DNA from: Dictyobacter arantiisoli
GTDB lineage: Bacteria; Chloroflexota; Ktedonobacteria; Ktedonobacterales; Ktedonobacteraceae
DNA: 44,290 bases
NCBI RefSeq assembly: GCF_008326305.1
Contig: NZ_BIXY01000059.1
Coordinates: 1 to 44,290, forward strand
Reading direction: 5' to 3'
In this document: positions 1-7,529 of the stretch, piece by piece
Position numbering within the stretch: the first letter of the stretch is position 1
How the letters are laid out: every line of letters starts with the position of its first letter
The notes under the pieces: model-generated
Databases searched by the model: none
Told to the model about the DNA's origin: nothing
The model's input: the letters and a program-made list of their open reading frames with translations, nothing else
Made by a program: the position numbers and the translations under genes

Positions 1-124
1 TTTTTGCCTTTAAATCTGAGCTGTATCGTTTCCGTGGTCCTGCCATCATCTTTCTCCTTTTGCACTCGTTCTGATACAGCTATTTTATCTTATTGACCTG
101 TCCAGGATTACGGGACCATTATAA

Positions 125-223
125 GGTCTTTGTGATCAAAAAGCACGTCTAGAAGCGATACTTGATGCAGCAGGCCAAGATGTTTCTCCATTCCTCGATG
201 TTGTCGAGAGTTCAGTCCGTTAA
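125..223 (+). pseudogene. possible 3' remnant of an unidentified gene
   Basis: After an in-frame TAA at 122-124 this frame stays open for 32 codons and ends at TAA 221-223. The residues read like ordinary soluble protein (a stretch like DQKARLEAILDAAGQD). There is no ATG, GTG or TTG that could start it. It may be the tail of a decayed or displaced gene, or chance. I do not recognise the family. Confidence 0.2.
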
Positions 224-267
224 AATTTACCGGTATATAGATTTTATTAGGTCTAGAGGAGGTTCAT

Positions 268-687
268 ATGAGTCGTCAATCCCTAGTTCCTCGCATTGGT
301 GAAAGTCTTACTCGGTTTACTGATCGAAGAAATTTTCTACGGAAAACAGCTGTTGGATTTTTCGGCTTTACAGCCGCTGCATTGGCTGAGTTCACACTTG
401 TTCCTTCTGCTCATGCTACAAATTATTGTGCCAATCGCTCTGCATCTCAATCATGTAGTCCGCCTCGCGGCATCTATTGTTCAACCATAAGTACTTCTTA
501 TTGTAATGGCCCCGATTGTGCCGGGCCATGTCACCTCACTAAAGCCTATTATCCGAATACAGGCTGCTGGTGTACACAGACTCACTGTGCCGGTTCTTCT
601 TCAGAATACTACGAATGCTGTGACTGCTCATGCCCTGGTGGTGATTGTGGGTGTTTTGGAGGTGTAGTAATCAGTCGAGCGTGCTAA
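268..687 (+). CDS. Tat-exported cysteine-rich small protein
   Basis: The 139-residue product begins with a Tat-like signal: the twin arginine sits in DRRNFLRKTAVG (about residues 19-30), followed by a hydrophobic stretch and a likely cleavage site after SAHA near residue 50. The mature part of roughly 89 residues contains about 16 cysteines, including GCWC, ECCDC and DCGC clusters, so it should fold through many disulfides outside the membrane. The arrangement recalls methylamine dehydrogenase light chains, which are also exported and disulfide-rich. However, only one tryptophan is present, so a tryptophan tryptophylquinone cofactor cannot form, and function is unassigned. The start is secure: AGAGGAGG at 255-262 lies five bases before the ATG. 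The next gene encodes a CcdA/DsbD-like membrane protein, which suggests a shared role in thiol-disulfide chemistry. Confidence 0.75.
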   Translation: MSRQSLVPRIGESLTRFTDRRNFLRKTAVGFFGFTAAALAEFTLVPSAHATNYCANRSASQSCSPPRGIYCSTISTSYCNGPDCAGPCHLTKAYYPNTGCWCTQTHCAGSSSEYYECCDCSCPGGDCGCFGGVVISRAC

Positions 688-720
688 GAGATAAACAGCA
701 TTTTATTAGCGTTATGTCTT

Positions 721-794
721 ACTCACGAGTATATATCAATATTTGCAAGCTTTTTCTATATAAACTAGCAATGATCGACTATATATTCGTGAGT
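721..794. repeat. inverted repeat between the Cys-rich and CcdA-like genes
   Basis: ACTCACGAGTATATA at 721-735 pairs with TATATATTCGTGAGT at 780-794, 14 of 15 positions plus one G-U pair. The arms are separated by 44 AT-rich bases. It could be a weak terminator, an RNA element or an operator pair ahead of the following gene. No U-tract follows it. Confidence 0.45.
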
Positions 795-857
795 TTCAAA
801 GTGATCTGGTTTGGTAAAGGTTGATCGAAGATAAAATAATTTTAAAAGAGAGTGAAT

Positions 858-1520
858 ATGTATCTACTAATACTCCTTTTCTTATCCCTCACTTGTGGAT
901 TAATCAACGCTCATGCACCCTGAATATTCAATATGGCCATGGGCCTTAATTTCCTCGGTCGAGGGAACAAAAGAAAAGCAGTAATAGCAGGTGTATGTCA
1001 TGTTTTTGGAGCTATTATTGGTGGATCAATGTTAGGTGGAGGACTTGGATGGTTGGGGGCATTACTACTATTACCAACCTGGAGGATTGAAGTTTTATGT
1101 ATCATAGGTATTTTTGCTATCTGGCATAGTTTTTATGGTTCTTCCATGAAATTAGGTCGTCCGTGTCAGGTTAATCGTCGCTGGAAAAATAACAATATAT
1201 CTGCTGCATGGGCCTACTTCCTATGGGGGATTCAGCTTGGATGTGGATTAGTCACTTTTATTCCTTATTCTTGTTTTGCCATACTAATGGGAGCACAAGC
1301 CACATCGGGTCCATGGAACGGGCTCATTTCTGGAGCAATATATGGTGGCACCAGAGAATTAGTAACACTTTTAGCGCTCTTTCATAAAAATAAAGACGGA
1401 AATAATTTGTTAAGCATCTCATCTTATTTTCCGTTATTAGAGCCCCTGGCTAGATACTCTAACATTTGTTGGATTATCATCGGTGTACCATTACTCATCA
1501 TATTTGGTTTTTTGAAGTAG
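858..1520 (+). CDS. CcdA/DsbD-like six-helix membrane protein with an in-frame TGA
   Basis: The frame runs from ATG 858 to TAG 1520 with one TGA at 921-923 (codon 22). ATG 858 has GAGAG at 848-852, five bases upstream; the next in-frame ATGs (933, 939) have no ribosome site. Upstream of the TGA lies a hydrophobic helix ending NAHAP. Downstream are about five more helices, giving the six of the CcdA family. Helix 1 across the TGA (CGLINAHAP-X-IFNMAMG) aligns without gaps over 17 residues with helix 4 (CGLVTFIPYSCFAILMG), matching C, G, L, F, M and G, as expected for the internal repeat of CcdA/DsbD proteins. The TGA falls one residue from the helix-4 Cys and directly after Pro, where CcdA proteins have their Pro-Cys motif. 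It is therefore either a Cys-to-stop mutation or a selenocysteine codon. A conventional reading would annotate only 933-1520. The family call is by topology and motif and is moderately sure. Confidence 0.6.
951..967 (+). other. SECIS-like hairpin downstream of the in-frame TGA
   Basis: TTCCTC (951-956) pairs with GAGG-AA (961-964, 966-967; G965 bulged) around the apical loop GGTC at 957-960. The loop begins 33 bases after the TGA. The known E. coli fdhF SECIS also carries GGUC in its apical loop, though closer to its UGA. The stem is short, and it is a candidate only. Confidence 0.3.
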
Positions 1521-1564
1521 CAGCTCACCATCAACAATACAGCTATGCTTAAGATTAGGAGGTA

Positions 1565-1600
1565 AACCAGTAAAACATAAAAATATATGTTTTACTGGTT
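1565..1600. repeat. perfect 14-bp inverted repeat just before the Asp-box gene
   Basis: AACCAGTAAAACAT (1565-1578) is exactly complementary to ATGTTTTACTGGTT (1587-1600), with an 8-base loop. It ends nine bases before ATG 1610, where a ribosome site would be expected, and no T-run follows. It could terminate transcription of the CcdA-like gene, act as an operator, or control translation of the next gene. Confidence 0.6.
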
Positions 1601-1609
1601 AAATTTAGA

Positions 1610-3001
1610 ATGGCTTTTAATAAAATTTTGGTGCTTACTTTCGTTTCATTCATTTTTTTGTCTGCTTTTACTCAGCCAATTTCTGAGGCTGTACCGATTA
1701 AGCAAATCAGTACAGATCCTTATCTAAATACAAATGCTGAACATCAAACTGAGGTAGAACCTGCTACTTATGCTTTTAATTCTACCATCGTTTCTACCTT
1801 TCAAGTTGGGCGTTTTTTTGATGGAGGAAGCACCAATATTGGTGTTGCAACCTCTATAGATAGAGGTTTGACTTGGAAACAAAGTTTCCTTCAAGGAATT
1901 ACTACTTATGCTGGAGGACATTTCGATAGTGTATCTGATCCCTCTGTTGCCTATGATACCAAACATCGTGTTTGGTTAATTTCATCTCTTGGACTTTCAA
2001 CCTCTGGCGCCGCTGCCATTCTTGTAAGCCATTCGACAGATGGAGGAATAACATGGAGTTCTCCTGTTACTATTGCTCTTGATGACGGATCTTTAGGTTT
2101 CGATAAGGATTGGATAACGTGTGATACGAGTAAAAACAGCCCTTATTTTGGTCAATGTTATATAGAATGGGATGCCGCTTTCTCAAATGGCCTTGTTCTT
2201 ATGAGCACTTCCATAGATGGTGGTTTAACCTGGAGCACACCAAATAGCCCAATTAATAGTAACAATTTCTTTGGTATTGGTGGACAACCTCTTGTGCAGC
2301 CAAATGGAACTGTTGTAGTTCCTATCTCTGGAATAGACAACTTTACTGGAAACGACAGCCTCTTTTCCTTTACGTCTACTGACGGTGGAAAAATTTGGAG
2401 CAAGGCGATTGTTATATCAACTATCACTGCATTTAATCCAAAAGCATCCTTTCGCGGAGGAGGTGGAGGTTTTCCTTCAGCTGGGATTAATAACTCAGGA
2501 AAGATATATGTACCATGGGCCGATTGCCGCTTTGAGCAAAATTGCTCTTCAAATGATATAGTATTTAGCATGTCTGATGATGGAATTAAATGGTCAGATA
2601 TTCGCCTTATACCAATAAAGCCCACCGGAAGTAGTATTGATCCTATAATACCTGGACTTGCCGTTGATATAGATACAACTGGAAGTAACACACATCTTGC
2701 ATTGGCCTTTTATTATTTAAGTGATGCAAATTGTTTTACCTATAATTGTCAACTTAATGTTGGCTTTATCTCCTCAACAGACAGTGGCACAAAATGGAGT
2801 AAAACGAAACAATTAGCTGGACCTATGTCACTCCCCTGGCTGGCAGATGCTGGAGGCTTCTTCGTTGGGGATTACATCTCCACTTCAATTATGAATAATC
2901 GGGCTTTCCCTGTTTTTGCGGTTGCAACAGCCCCTTCAGCCAATCATCTCAATGAAACTATGTATACCGTCGGGAAATCTGGTTTGAAGGTTGAAGCATG
3001 A
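1610..3001 (+). CDS. secreted Asp-box (BNR) repeat protein, sialidase-like fold
   Basis: The 463-residue protein starts with a cleavable-looking signal peptide (residues 1 to about 27). It has at least six Asp-box motifs of the S-x-D-x-G-x-T-W type, for example SIDRGLTW, STDGGITW, SIDGGLTW, STDGGKIW, MSDDGIKW and STDSGTKW, spread along the whole chain. Such motifs mark the blades of six-bladed propellers in sialidases and related exo-acting or carbohydrate-binding proteins. The arginine triad and catalytic Tyr/Glu of true sialidases could not be placed, so enzymatic activity is not claimed. No clear ribosome site precedes ATG 1610, because the 1565-1600 hairpin occupies that place. Its base composition is AT-rich like its neighbours and unlike the exopolysaccharide genes. 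Confidence 0.75.
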   Translation: MAFNKILVLTFVSFIFLSAFTQPISEAVPIKQISTDPYLNTNAEHQTEVEPATYAFNSTIVSTFQVGRFFDGGSTNIGVATSIDRGLTWKQSFLQGITTYAGGHFDSVSDPSVAYDTKHRVWLISSLGLSTSGAAAILVSHSTDGGITWSSPVTIALDDGSLGFDKDWITCDTSKNSPYFGQCYIEWDAAFSNGLVLMSTSIDGGLTWSTPNSPINSNNFFGIGGQPLVQPNGTVVVPISGIDNFTGNDSLFSFTSTDGGKIWSKAIVISTITAFNPKASFRGGGGGFPSAGINNSGKIYVPWADCRFEQNCSSNDIVFSMSDDGIKWSDIRLIPIKPTGSSIDPIIPGLAVDIDTTGSNTHLALAFYYLSDANCFTYNCQLNVGFISSTDSGTKWSKTKQLAGPMSLPWLADAGGFFVGDYISTSIMNNRAFPVFAVATAPSANHLNETMYTVGKSGLKVEA

Positions 3002-3106
3002 ACAAATGGATCTCGCTATTTATTGACGTACTTAGAAGAGCAGAAATGGATAATGTTCTTTTGTAGATCTTAACTGTTTAATATTTGCAAATAAGGAGAT
3101 GGTTTT

Positions 3107-3715
3107 ATGCTTCAGTCTTTTATGAGAAAGTACTGTGTTCTCTGTGTTTTCTTCGTCCTTTTCGCAGCTTGTACTCAGCAGCCATTATCTTCTCAAACTC
3201 CTTCAGCAACAGCAACCTCTGCCCCAACGCTAGCAACACTCCATCAGAGACCGCTTCACCTTCCCAAGGTTCTCACTGGCCAATCCTGTCCTGTATCATC
3301 TGCCATACAAGTTGCTGCCAATTTTCCGATTGCCATAGGAAATGGTCCTGCGTATGCAGCTATTGGGCTAGATCAATCTTCCCAACAACCTGTCATGCTA
3401 TTTGCAGATGCACAGCATTATGCAAATGGACAGAGTCAGGGCTGGGGAGGAGCTAAAGTGCGCTGGTTTGTACGTCCCAGTTATTATGGCCCTCTCCTCA
3501 TTAGAGGCTCCCAGCTCGATAATTCTCATCAAATCCGTTTTGATGATGGGCTACTTTCAGAAATTGCCTTAAATATTCCACAAGGAGACTCCCAACAGTG
3601 GTATGATCGACCTTCGGAGACACGTCTACAAGTGCCGGGATGTTATGCTTACCAAGTGGATGGAATACACTTTAGTCAGATACTCGTCTTTCAAGCTGTT
3701 GTTAAAAATTCATAG
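3107..3715 (+). CDS. lipoprotein of unknown function
   Basis: This 202-residue protein has a lipoprotein signal: a basic start, a hydrophobic core and the lipobox FAAC with Cys22, followed by a Ser/Thr/Pro-rich linker. It should be anchored to the outer face of the membrane. The remaining roughly 150 residues are rich in beta-type sequence and aromatic residues (KVRWFVRPSYYGPLLIRG, RLQVPGCYAYQVDG). The two cysteines there (in GQSCPVSS and VPGCYAY) could pair. I do not recognise a named domain. AAGGAG at 3093-3098 gives a good ribosome site eight bases from ATG 3107. It stands alone, convergent with the response regulator gene downstream. Confidence 0.7.
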   Translation: MLQSFMRKYCVLCVFFVLFAACTQQPLSSQTPSATATSAPTLATLHQRPLHLPKVLTGQSCPVSSAIQVAANFPIAIGNGPAYAAIGLDQSSQQPVMLFADAQHYANGQSQGWGGAKVRWFVRPSYYGPLLIRGSQLDNSHQIRFDDGLLSEIALNIPQGDSQQWYDRPSETRLQVPGCYAYQVDGIHFSQILVFQAVVKNS

Positions 3716-3950
3716 AGGCGTTTTTAGTTAAAGCACAAAAATGCCAGTGATTTTGTTTCCAGCGTGCTGAAGAGGCGTGAAGCACCAACACATGGTTAGG
3801 TAAGCGAAAAAGTTGGCAATTTTTCTAGTTGCGCAGTGTAACGCGTCAGTTACTTTGCGGCTGATGACAGTTTACGTTTGCGCCGTGTCGCGCTTGATGA
3901 TATCCCTTTGAGGTGCTGACGGTCAAGTATTTCTGAAAAGCAACAGGTAT

Positions 3951-4703
3951 TTAGGAGATAGTGAAGCGATATCCGATCCCCCAGACTGTGGTGATTTTAT
4001 CGCCGAGCGGCCCTAATTTCTTACGCAGACGCGTAATATGGGTATCGACCGTGCGATCAAAACCATCGTAGTCATAGCCCCAGATCTGTTGAAGTAAGAA
4101 GTCCCGACTAAATGCCCGGCCGGGATGAGAGGTGAAAAGCACCAGGAGGTCATATTCGCGGGGTGTGAGATTGAGCTCAGCATTATGGAGCGAAACCACG
4201 TGTTCTGTTAGCTGAATACGTAACGGGCCACAGATAATAGGCGCAACGCTCACGGCTAGTTCTGGGACCTGTGAGGATAGAGGGGGCGCTGGTTGAGGCG
4301 GTTGAGGCGTCGACGTAGTTATACTATGCATCTGGTTATCCAGTTCGACGCGTCGTAACATCGCACGTACTCGTGCGGTCACCTCTCGAATACTAAACGG
4401 TTTGCTGATATAATCATCCGCGCCTACCTCTAATCCCAGGATGCGATCTACCTCTTCGGTGCGTGCAGTGAGCATAATAATAGGGATGAGATAGTTTTGC
4501 CGTACGCGGCGGCAGACAGAGAGACCATCTAATTTTGGTAACATCCAATCCAGGATGATAAGTTGTGGCGTATGGGTTGTTACTGTCTCCAATGCAGCCT
4601 CACCATCGAAGGCCTGGAAAACGGTATGACCTTCTGCTTTCAATGCATTGTACAATAAATTGCAAATATCCACCTCGTCTTCTACAACGAGAATCTTTGC
4701 CAT
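3951..4703 (-). CDS. OmpR/PhoB-family response regulator
   Basis: A receiver domain (about residues 1-115) carries the acidic pair near residues 9-10, the phospho-acceptor Asp52 in LILDWMLP, and Lys101 in ISKPF. A Pro/Ser-rich linker follows. The C-terminal winged helix (LTPREYDLLVLF to VWGIGYRF) has the RTVDTHITRLRKKLG recognition helix region. It is a DNA-binding regulator phosphorylated by the kinase encoded 111 bases upstream on the same strand. I chose ATG 4703 (MAKILVVEDE) because AAGGA precedes it at good spacing; a GTG at 4718 would add five residues. Its targets are unknown; nearby candidates are the membrane gene at 6563 and its own operon. Confidence 0.95.
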   Translation of the reverse strand: MAKILVVEDEVDICNLLYNALKAEGHTVFQAFDGEAALETVTTHTPQLIILDWMLPKLDGLSVCRRVRQNYLIPIIMLTARTEEVDRILGLEVGADDYISKPFSIREVTARVRAMLRRVELDNQMHSITTSTPQPPQPAPPLSSQVPELAVSVAPIICGPLRIQLTEHVVSLHNAELNLTPREYDLLVLFTSHPGRAFSRDFLLQQIWGYDYDGFDRTVDTHITRLRKKLGPLGDKITTVWGIGYRFTIS

Positions 4704-4814
4704 ACTCTCATCCTTCACCTATGTGCATCAATTTTTTGTATTTATATGTAGTATGCATAGTGTACCTCATTCCACTGCAGCATGTCTATATGGTTGACTC
4801 GAATAAAACTATAT

Positions 4815-6224
4815 TTATACATGTGTAGAAACTTCGTGATAGATAGGTAATAAGACACGAAAGCAACTGCCCTCGCCGACCACGCTATCCACTGAGATCG
4901 AGCCACCCATTGCCAGAACAAAATCGTGCACAATCGCCAGCCCCAGGCCAAATCCACCTGAATGGCGGGCGCGTGAGGTATCGGTGCGATAAAAGCGTTC
5001 AAAGATATGCTCCAGTTCTTCTGGAGCCATTCCCACCCCTGTATCGGCTATACTCAGGACTATGTAGCGCTGATTCGCGGGCTGGAGCGAAATGGATACA
5101 ATCCCCCCGTCCGGTGTATAGGTGATCGCGTTACGAACCAGATTGAGCAGGATTTGCAGCAGGCGCTGTCTATCAACCTGAACCGCTGGCAGGTGCGGTG
5201 CTATATCCCGGATCACGCTCACCTGACGCTCACGCTTAGCCAGCGGCATTAGCGCCTGATAGACTTCTTCGACCACATTACCTGCCTGGACCTCTGTAAG
5301 ATCCACACGCAGTTCATGTGTCTCTGCCCGGGCGACTGAAAGAAGATCGTTGACAAGCGTGCCCAGACTTACTGACTCCCGCTGCACAATCTCCAGATAC
5401 GTTCGGACTGTTTCCATGGACGGTAACGTTTCAGCGCTCGCGTCAAACTCCAGGAGCAGGGCATCAATGTGGCCGCGAATACTGGCAATGGGTGTGCGCA
5501 ACTCATGAGAGACATTTACAATCAGATCCCGCCGGAGCTTATCTGCCAGTTCTGCCCGGGCATGTTCTTTTTCCGCTATTTCAACCGCCTGAGCCAGGCG
5601 CATGGCCTGATCACTCATTCCCAATGAGGCCCGTGCAAAGTAGGACCAGAGTGTGCCTAATCCTACAATAACGTAGAGCAATGCAAATGGTATGCCACCA
5701 CCTGTACAGATAGCGAAGAAGAATTTCCTCGTCAGCTTTTTCTTTGTAAAGGCCAGCGTAAACAGGATACCAAAAGGGGTAATCAACAAAGCAAGGACGC
5801 TCAAAACGATGATTAAAACAAATATCAGAATGATAATGACCAGGGTGAGGACAAAGGAGAGCAGACCAAATGGAAACTTGAGCGAGAGATAGCCCAGACT
5901 TTTCCAGGTCACTGAGCGCCGCAGATGCAGCAGGATGCGTTGCACCCAATGGCGATCAGCAGGGAGCGGGGCAGCCATGGGGGCAATATCGGCCTTGAGC
6001 CAGTGTATAGAGAGAGATCGTTCCCAACTTCCAAATTTCCACCACAACCAGAAAAAAAGTACCGTCAGAGGGAGACCAATAATGACCAGATCCAGCATTC
6101 CCAGACAGAGTCCCAGGAGCAGCATGATAAAGTAGAGTAGACCCAGTGGAAAGGCAAGCAGATGATAGAGTATCGTTTGATATGTCTGTTTGCTTTGCGC
6201 AAGTTGTAGTAAAGGATTAATCAT
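4815..6224 (-). CDS. sensor histidine kinase with N-terminal putative-sensor domain
   Basis: The 469-residue kinase begins with a membrane sensor region of about 200 residues: two pairs of long hydrophobic helices separated by amphipathic segments containing W-x-R-S and S-V-T-W-K-S-L. This matches the putative sensor domain found in actinobacterial and Chloroflexota kinases. The HisKA dimerisation domain has His240 in VSHELRTP. The ATPase domain shows the N box (LVRNAITYTPDGG), G1 (ADTGVGMAPEE), the F box (FERFYRTD) and G2 (GGFGLGLAIVHDF). It is complete. GGGG lies upstream of ATG 6224. It is transcribed with the response regulator, with 111 bases between stop and start. The same sensor fold recurs in the divergent gene at 6563. 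Confidence 0.95.
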   Translation of the reverse strand: MINPLLQLAQSKQTYQTILYHLLAFPLGLLYFIMLLLGLCLGMLDLVIIGLPLTVLFFWLWWKFGSWERSLSIHWLKADIAPMAAPLPADRHWVQRILLHLRRSVTWKSLGYLSLKFPFGLLSFVLTLVIIILIFVLIIVLSVLALLITPFGILFTLAFTKKKLTRKFFFAICTGGGIPFALLYVIVGLGTLWSYFARASLGMSDQAMRLAQAVEIAEKEHARAELADKLRRDLIVNVSHELRTPIASIRGHIDALLLEFDASAETLPSMETVRTYLEIVQRESVSLGTLVNDLLSVARAETHELRVDLTEVQAGNVVEEVYQALMPLAKRERQVSVIRDIAPHLPAVQVDRQRLLQILLNLVRNAITYTPDGGIVSISLQPANQRYIVLSIADTGVGMAPEELEHIFERFYRTDTSRARHSGGFGLGLAIVHDFVLAMGGSISVDSVVGEGSCFRVLLPIYHEVSTHV

Positions 6225-6562
6225 CTTCAGCCCCTTTGTATATTCTCATAGTGAGCAAATAGAGAAACGGTTCAGGTAAATGGAGTATCTTTCTGGCTGA
6301 AAGAATCAGCCAGCAAACCGTTCACAACAGTATTCAATGCTATGAACTAGCATAGAGTGCAAATGTTACAGGAGTATGACAAAACCATGCCCACTCAGTT
6401 ACATACATTCCCTCAGTCAGCAATTGAGCATATCGTTACAAAATTGACACAAAATCATCATATATTTGGCAAGTCATGCATGTATCCTCTGTATATCAAG
6501 ACCTATGGCAGAAGAAAATTATTATCGTTTTCATAAAAGCTTTCGCTAAGGAGAAGGATATT
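6225..6562. promoter_or_regulatory. divergent intergenic region with nested inverted repeats
   Basis: This gap separates the kinase operon (leftward) from the membrane protein gene (rightward), so it should hold both promoters. Visible structure: CTGGCTGA (6293-6300) and TCAGCCAG (6306-6313) form a perfect 8-bp stem with a 5-base loop. It is nested inside AACGGTT (6266-6272) and AACCGTT (6316-6322). This could be an operator or a leader hairpin of the kinase mRNA. A TTGACA at 6444-6449 has no good -10 at 16-18 bases, so I do not call a promoter there. Confidence 0.4.
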
Positions 6563-7333
6563 ATGATGAAAAGCATGCAAGCCACGCCAGCGATTTTGTT
6601 TGATGCAAAACAAAAACGCTTTGCCAGCAAAACGCTCTACCTGTTACTTTCGTTCCCATTGAGTCTCATCTCCTTCATTCTGATAGTTACCTTTTTTTCT
6701 ATCAGTGTTAGCACTATCATTATCTGGATAGGGTTACCACTCTTGTTATTAACCCTGGGCATGGTGCGGATAATTGCCAGCATTGAACGAGATATGGCAA
6801 TTGGACTGCTAGGGGTGAATATCCCTGTTCGTGAACCGCGTGATCATTCACAACTACGTCTGGGAACGCTGTTCCGTGTGATGTTGCAGGATAGCGCTAC
6901 CTGGAAAAGTCTGCTCTACATTTTTATCAAATTTCCTTTATCCATCTTTTCGTTTTGTATCACTCTCACTTTATCTCTTACTACCCTGGCCTTACTACTC
7001 TTACCGTTGACCTATATTATTCTGACACTTGTCTTTCAGGCCAATGGTATCCATATCGCAAATCAGATTCCTGCCATGTGGCAGATGGTAACGCTCCAAA
7101 TTACTGGAGAATTTACGATCCAGGACTTGCTTAAATCTATCCTTTACGGCGTTTCTCTGGGACTTCTCTTCTGGTTTGTTTCACGCGTCGTAATCAACGG
7201 ATTAGCCTGGATATCTGGTGAGATCGCCCGTGTGTTGTTGGGCACACCAATGAGGGCGCTCCCGAAAACGGAGCACTACAATGTTGCCATGCCAGCACTG
7301 CTGCCAACCATCCAACCAGGTATGCTGGATTAA
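6563..7333 (+). CDS. membrane protein with kinase-type putative-sensor domain
   Basis: The protein of 256 residues (from ATG 6563) has four to six membrane helices. It closely resembles the N-terminal sensor part of the adjacent kinase: a KTLYLLLSFPLSLISF-type first helix, an I-x-R-D-M amphipathic stretch, then DSATWKSLLYIFIKFPLSI corresponding to SVTWKSLGYLSLKFPFGL in the kinase. It lacks any kinase or output domain. AAGGAG at 6548-6553 supports ATG 6563; the longer frame from 6476 has no ribosome site. It is divergent from the kinase operon and may supply or modulate the signal. Function is inferred only from that similarity. Confidence 0.75.
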   Translation: MMKSMQATPAILFDAKQKRFASKTLYLLLSFPLSLISFILIVTFFSISVSTIIIWIGLPLLLLTLGMVRIIASIERDMAIGLLGVNIPVREPRDHSQLRLGTLFRVMLQDSATWKSLLYIFIKFPLSIFSFCITLTLSLTTLALLLLPLTYIILTLVFQANGIHIANQIPAMWQMVTLQITGEFTIQDLLKSILYGVSLGLLFWFVSRVVINGLAWISGEIARVLLGTPMRALPKTEHYNVAMPALLPTIQPGMLD

Positions 7334-7411
7334 TCTAGATGCTAAGCGTGCTGGTATCAATAGCCTTTTTACACCAACATCTATCAATTTTGTGGGGGCA
7401 TAAAAAAGCCG

Positions 7412-7494
7412 GTACCTGAACGCCTGGTCTGGGGATCACCATAGGAAAGCGATCTGTGTTTCCATGGTGGTCCTCAAGCCAGGCGTTCAGGTAC
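7412..7494. repeat. long imperfect hairpin, about 30 base pairs, between convergent genes
   Basis: GTACCTGAACGCCTGG (7412-7427) is perfectly complementary to CCAGGCGTTCAGGTAC (7479-7494). Inside, GATCACCAT (7434-7442) pairs with ATGGTGGTC (7464-7472) with one wobble, then GGAAA with TTTCC around a 10-base loop. It lies between two convergent genes, so it may act as a bidirectional terminator. Its length also fits a small palindromic repeat element (MITE or REP type). Confidence 0.6.
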
Positions 7495-7529
7495 TGCAAT
7501 GTATAAATGTATATTCAATATGAGTATAT

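Noticed and set aside
268-687. Identity as a methylamine dehydrogenase light chain
   Set aside because: Export signal and cysteine richness fit, but only one Trp is present, so the two-Trp cofactor cannot form, and no heavy-chain or other mau genes are seen. I kept it as an unassigned Cys-rich protein.
935-945. GGCC-ATG-GGCC as the SECIS stem after the TGA
   Set aside because: The stem has only 4 bp, the 3-base loop does not start with G, and it lies 15 bases from the TGA. The 951-967 hairpin is the better candidate.
2158-2691. 177-codon leftward open frame inside the Asp-box gene
   Set aside because: It is antisense to a gene with clear repeated protein motifs and has no recognisable domain or ribosome site.
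3085-3456. 123-codon rightward frame overlapping the lipoprotein gene
   Set aside because: The lipoprotein frame has a good ribosome site, lipobox and full length; this frame is its shadow.
6444-6449. TTGACA as a -35 promoter box
   Set aside because: No acceptable -10 hexamer lies 16-18 bases downstream.
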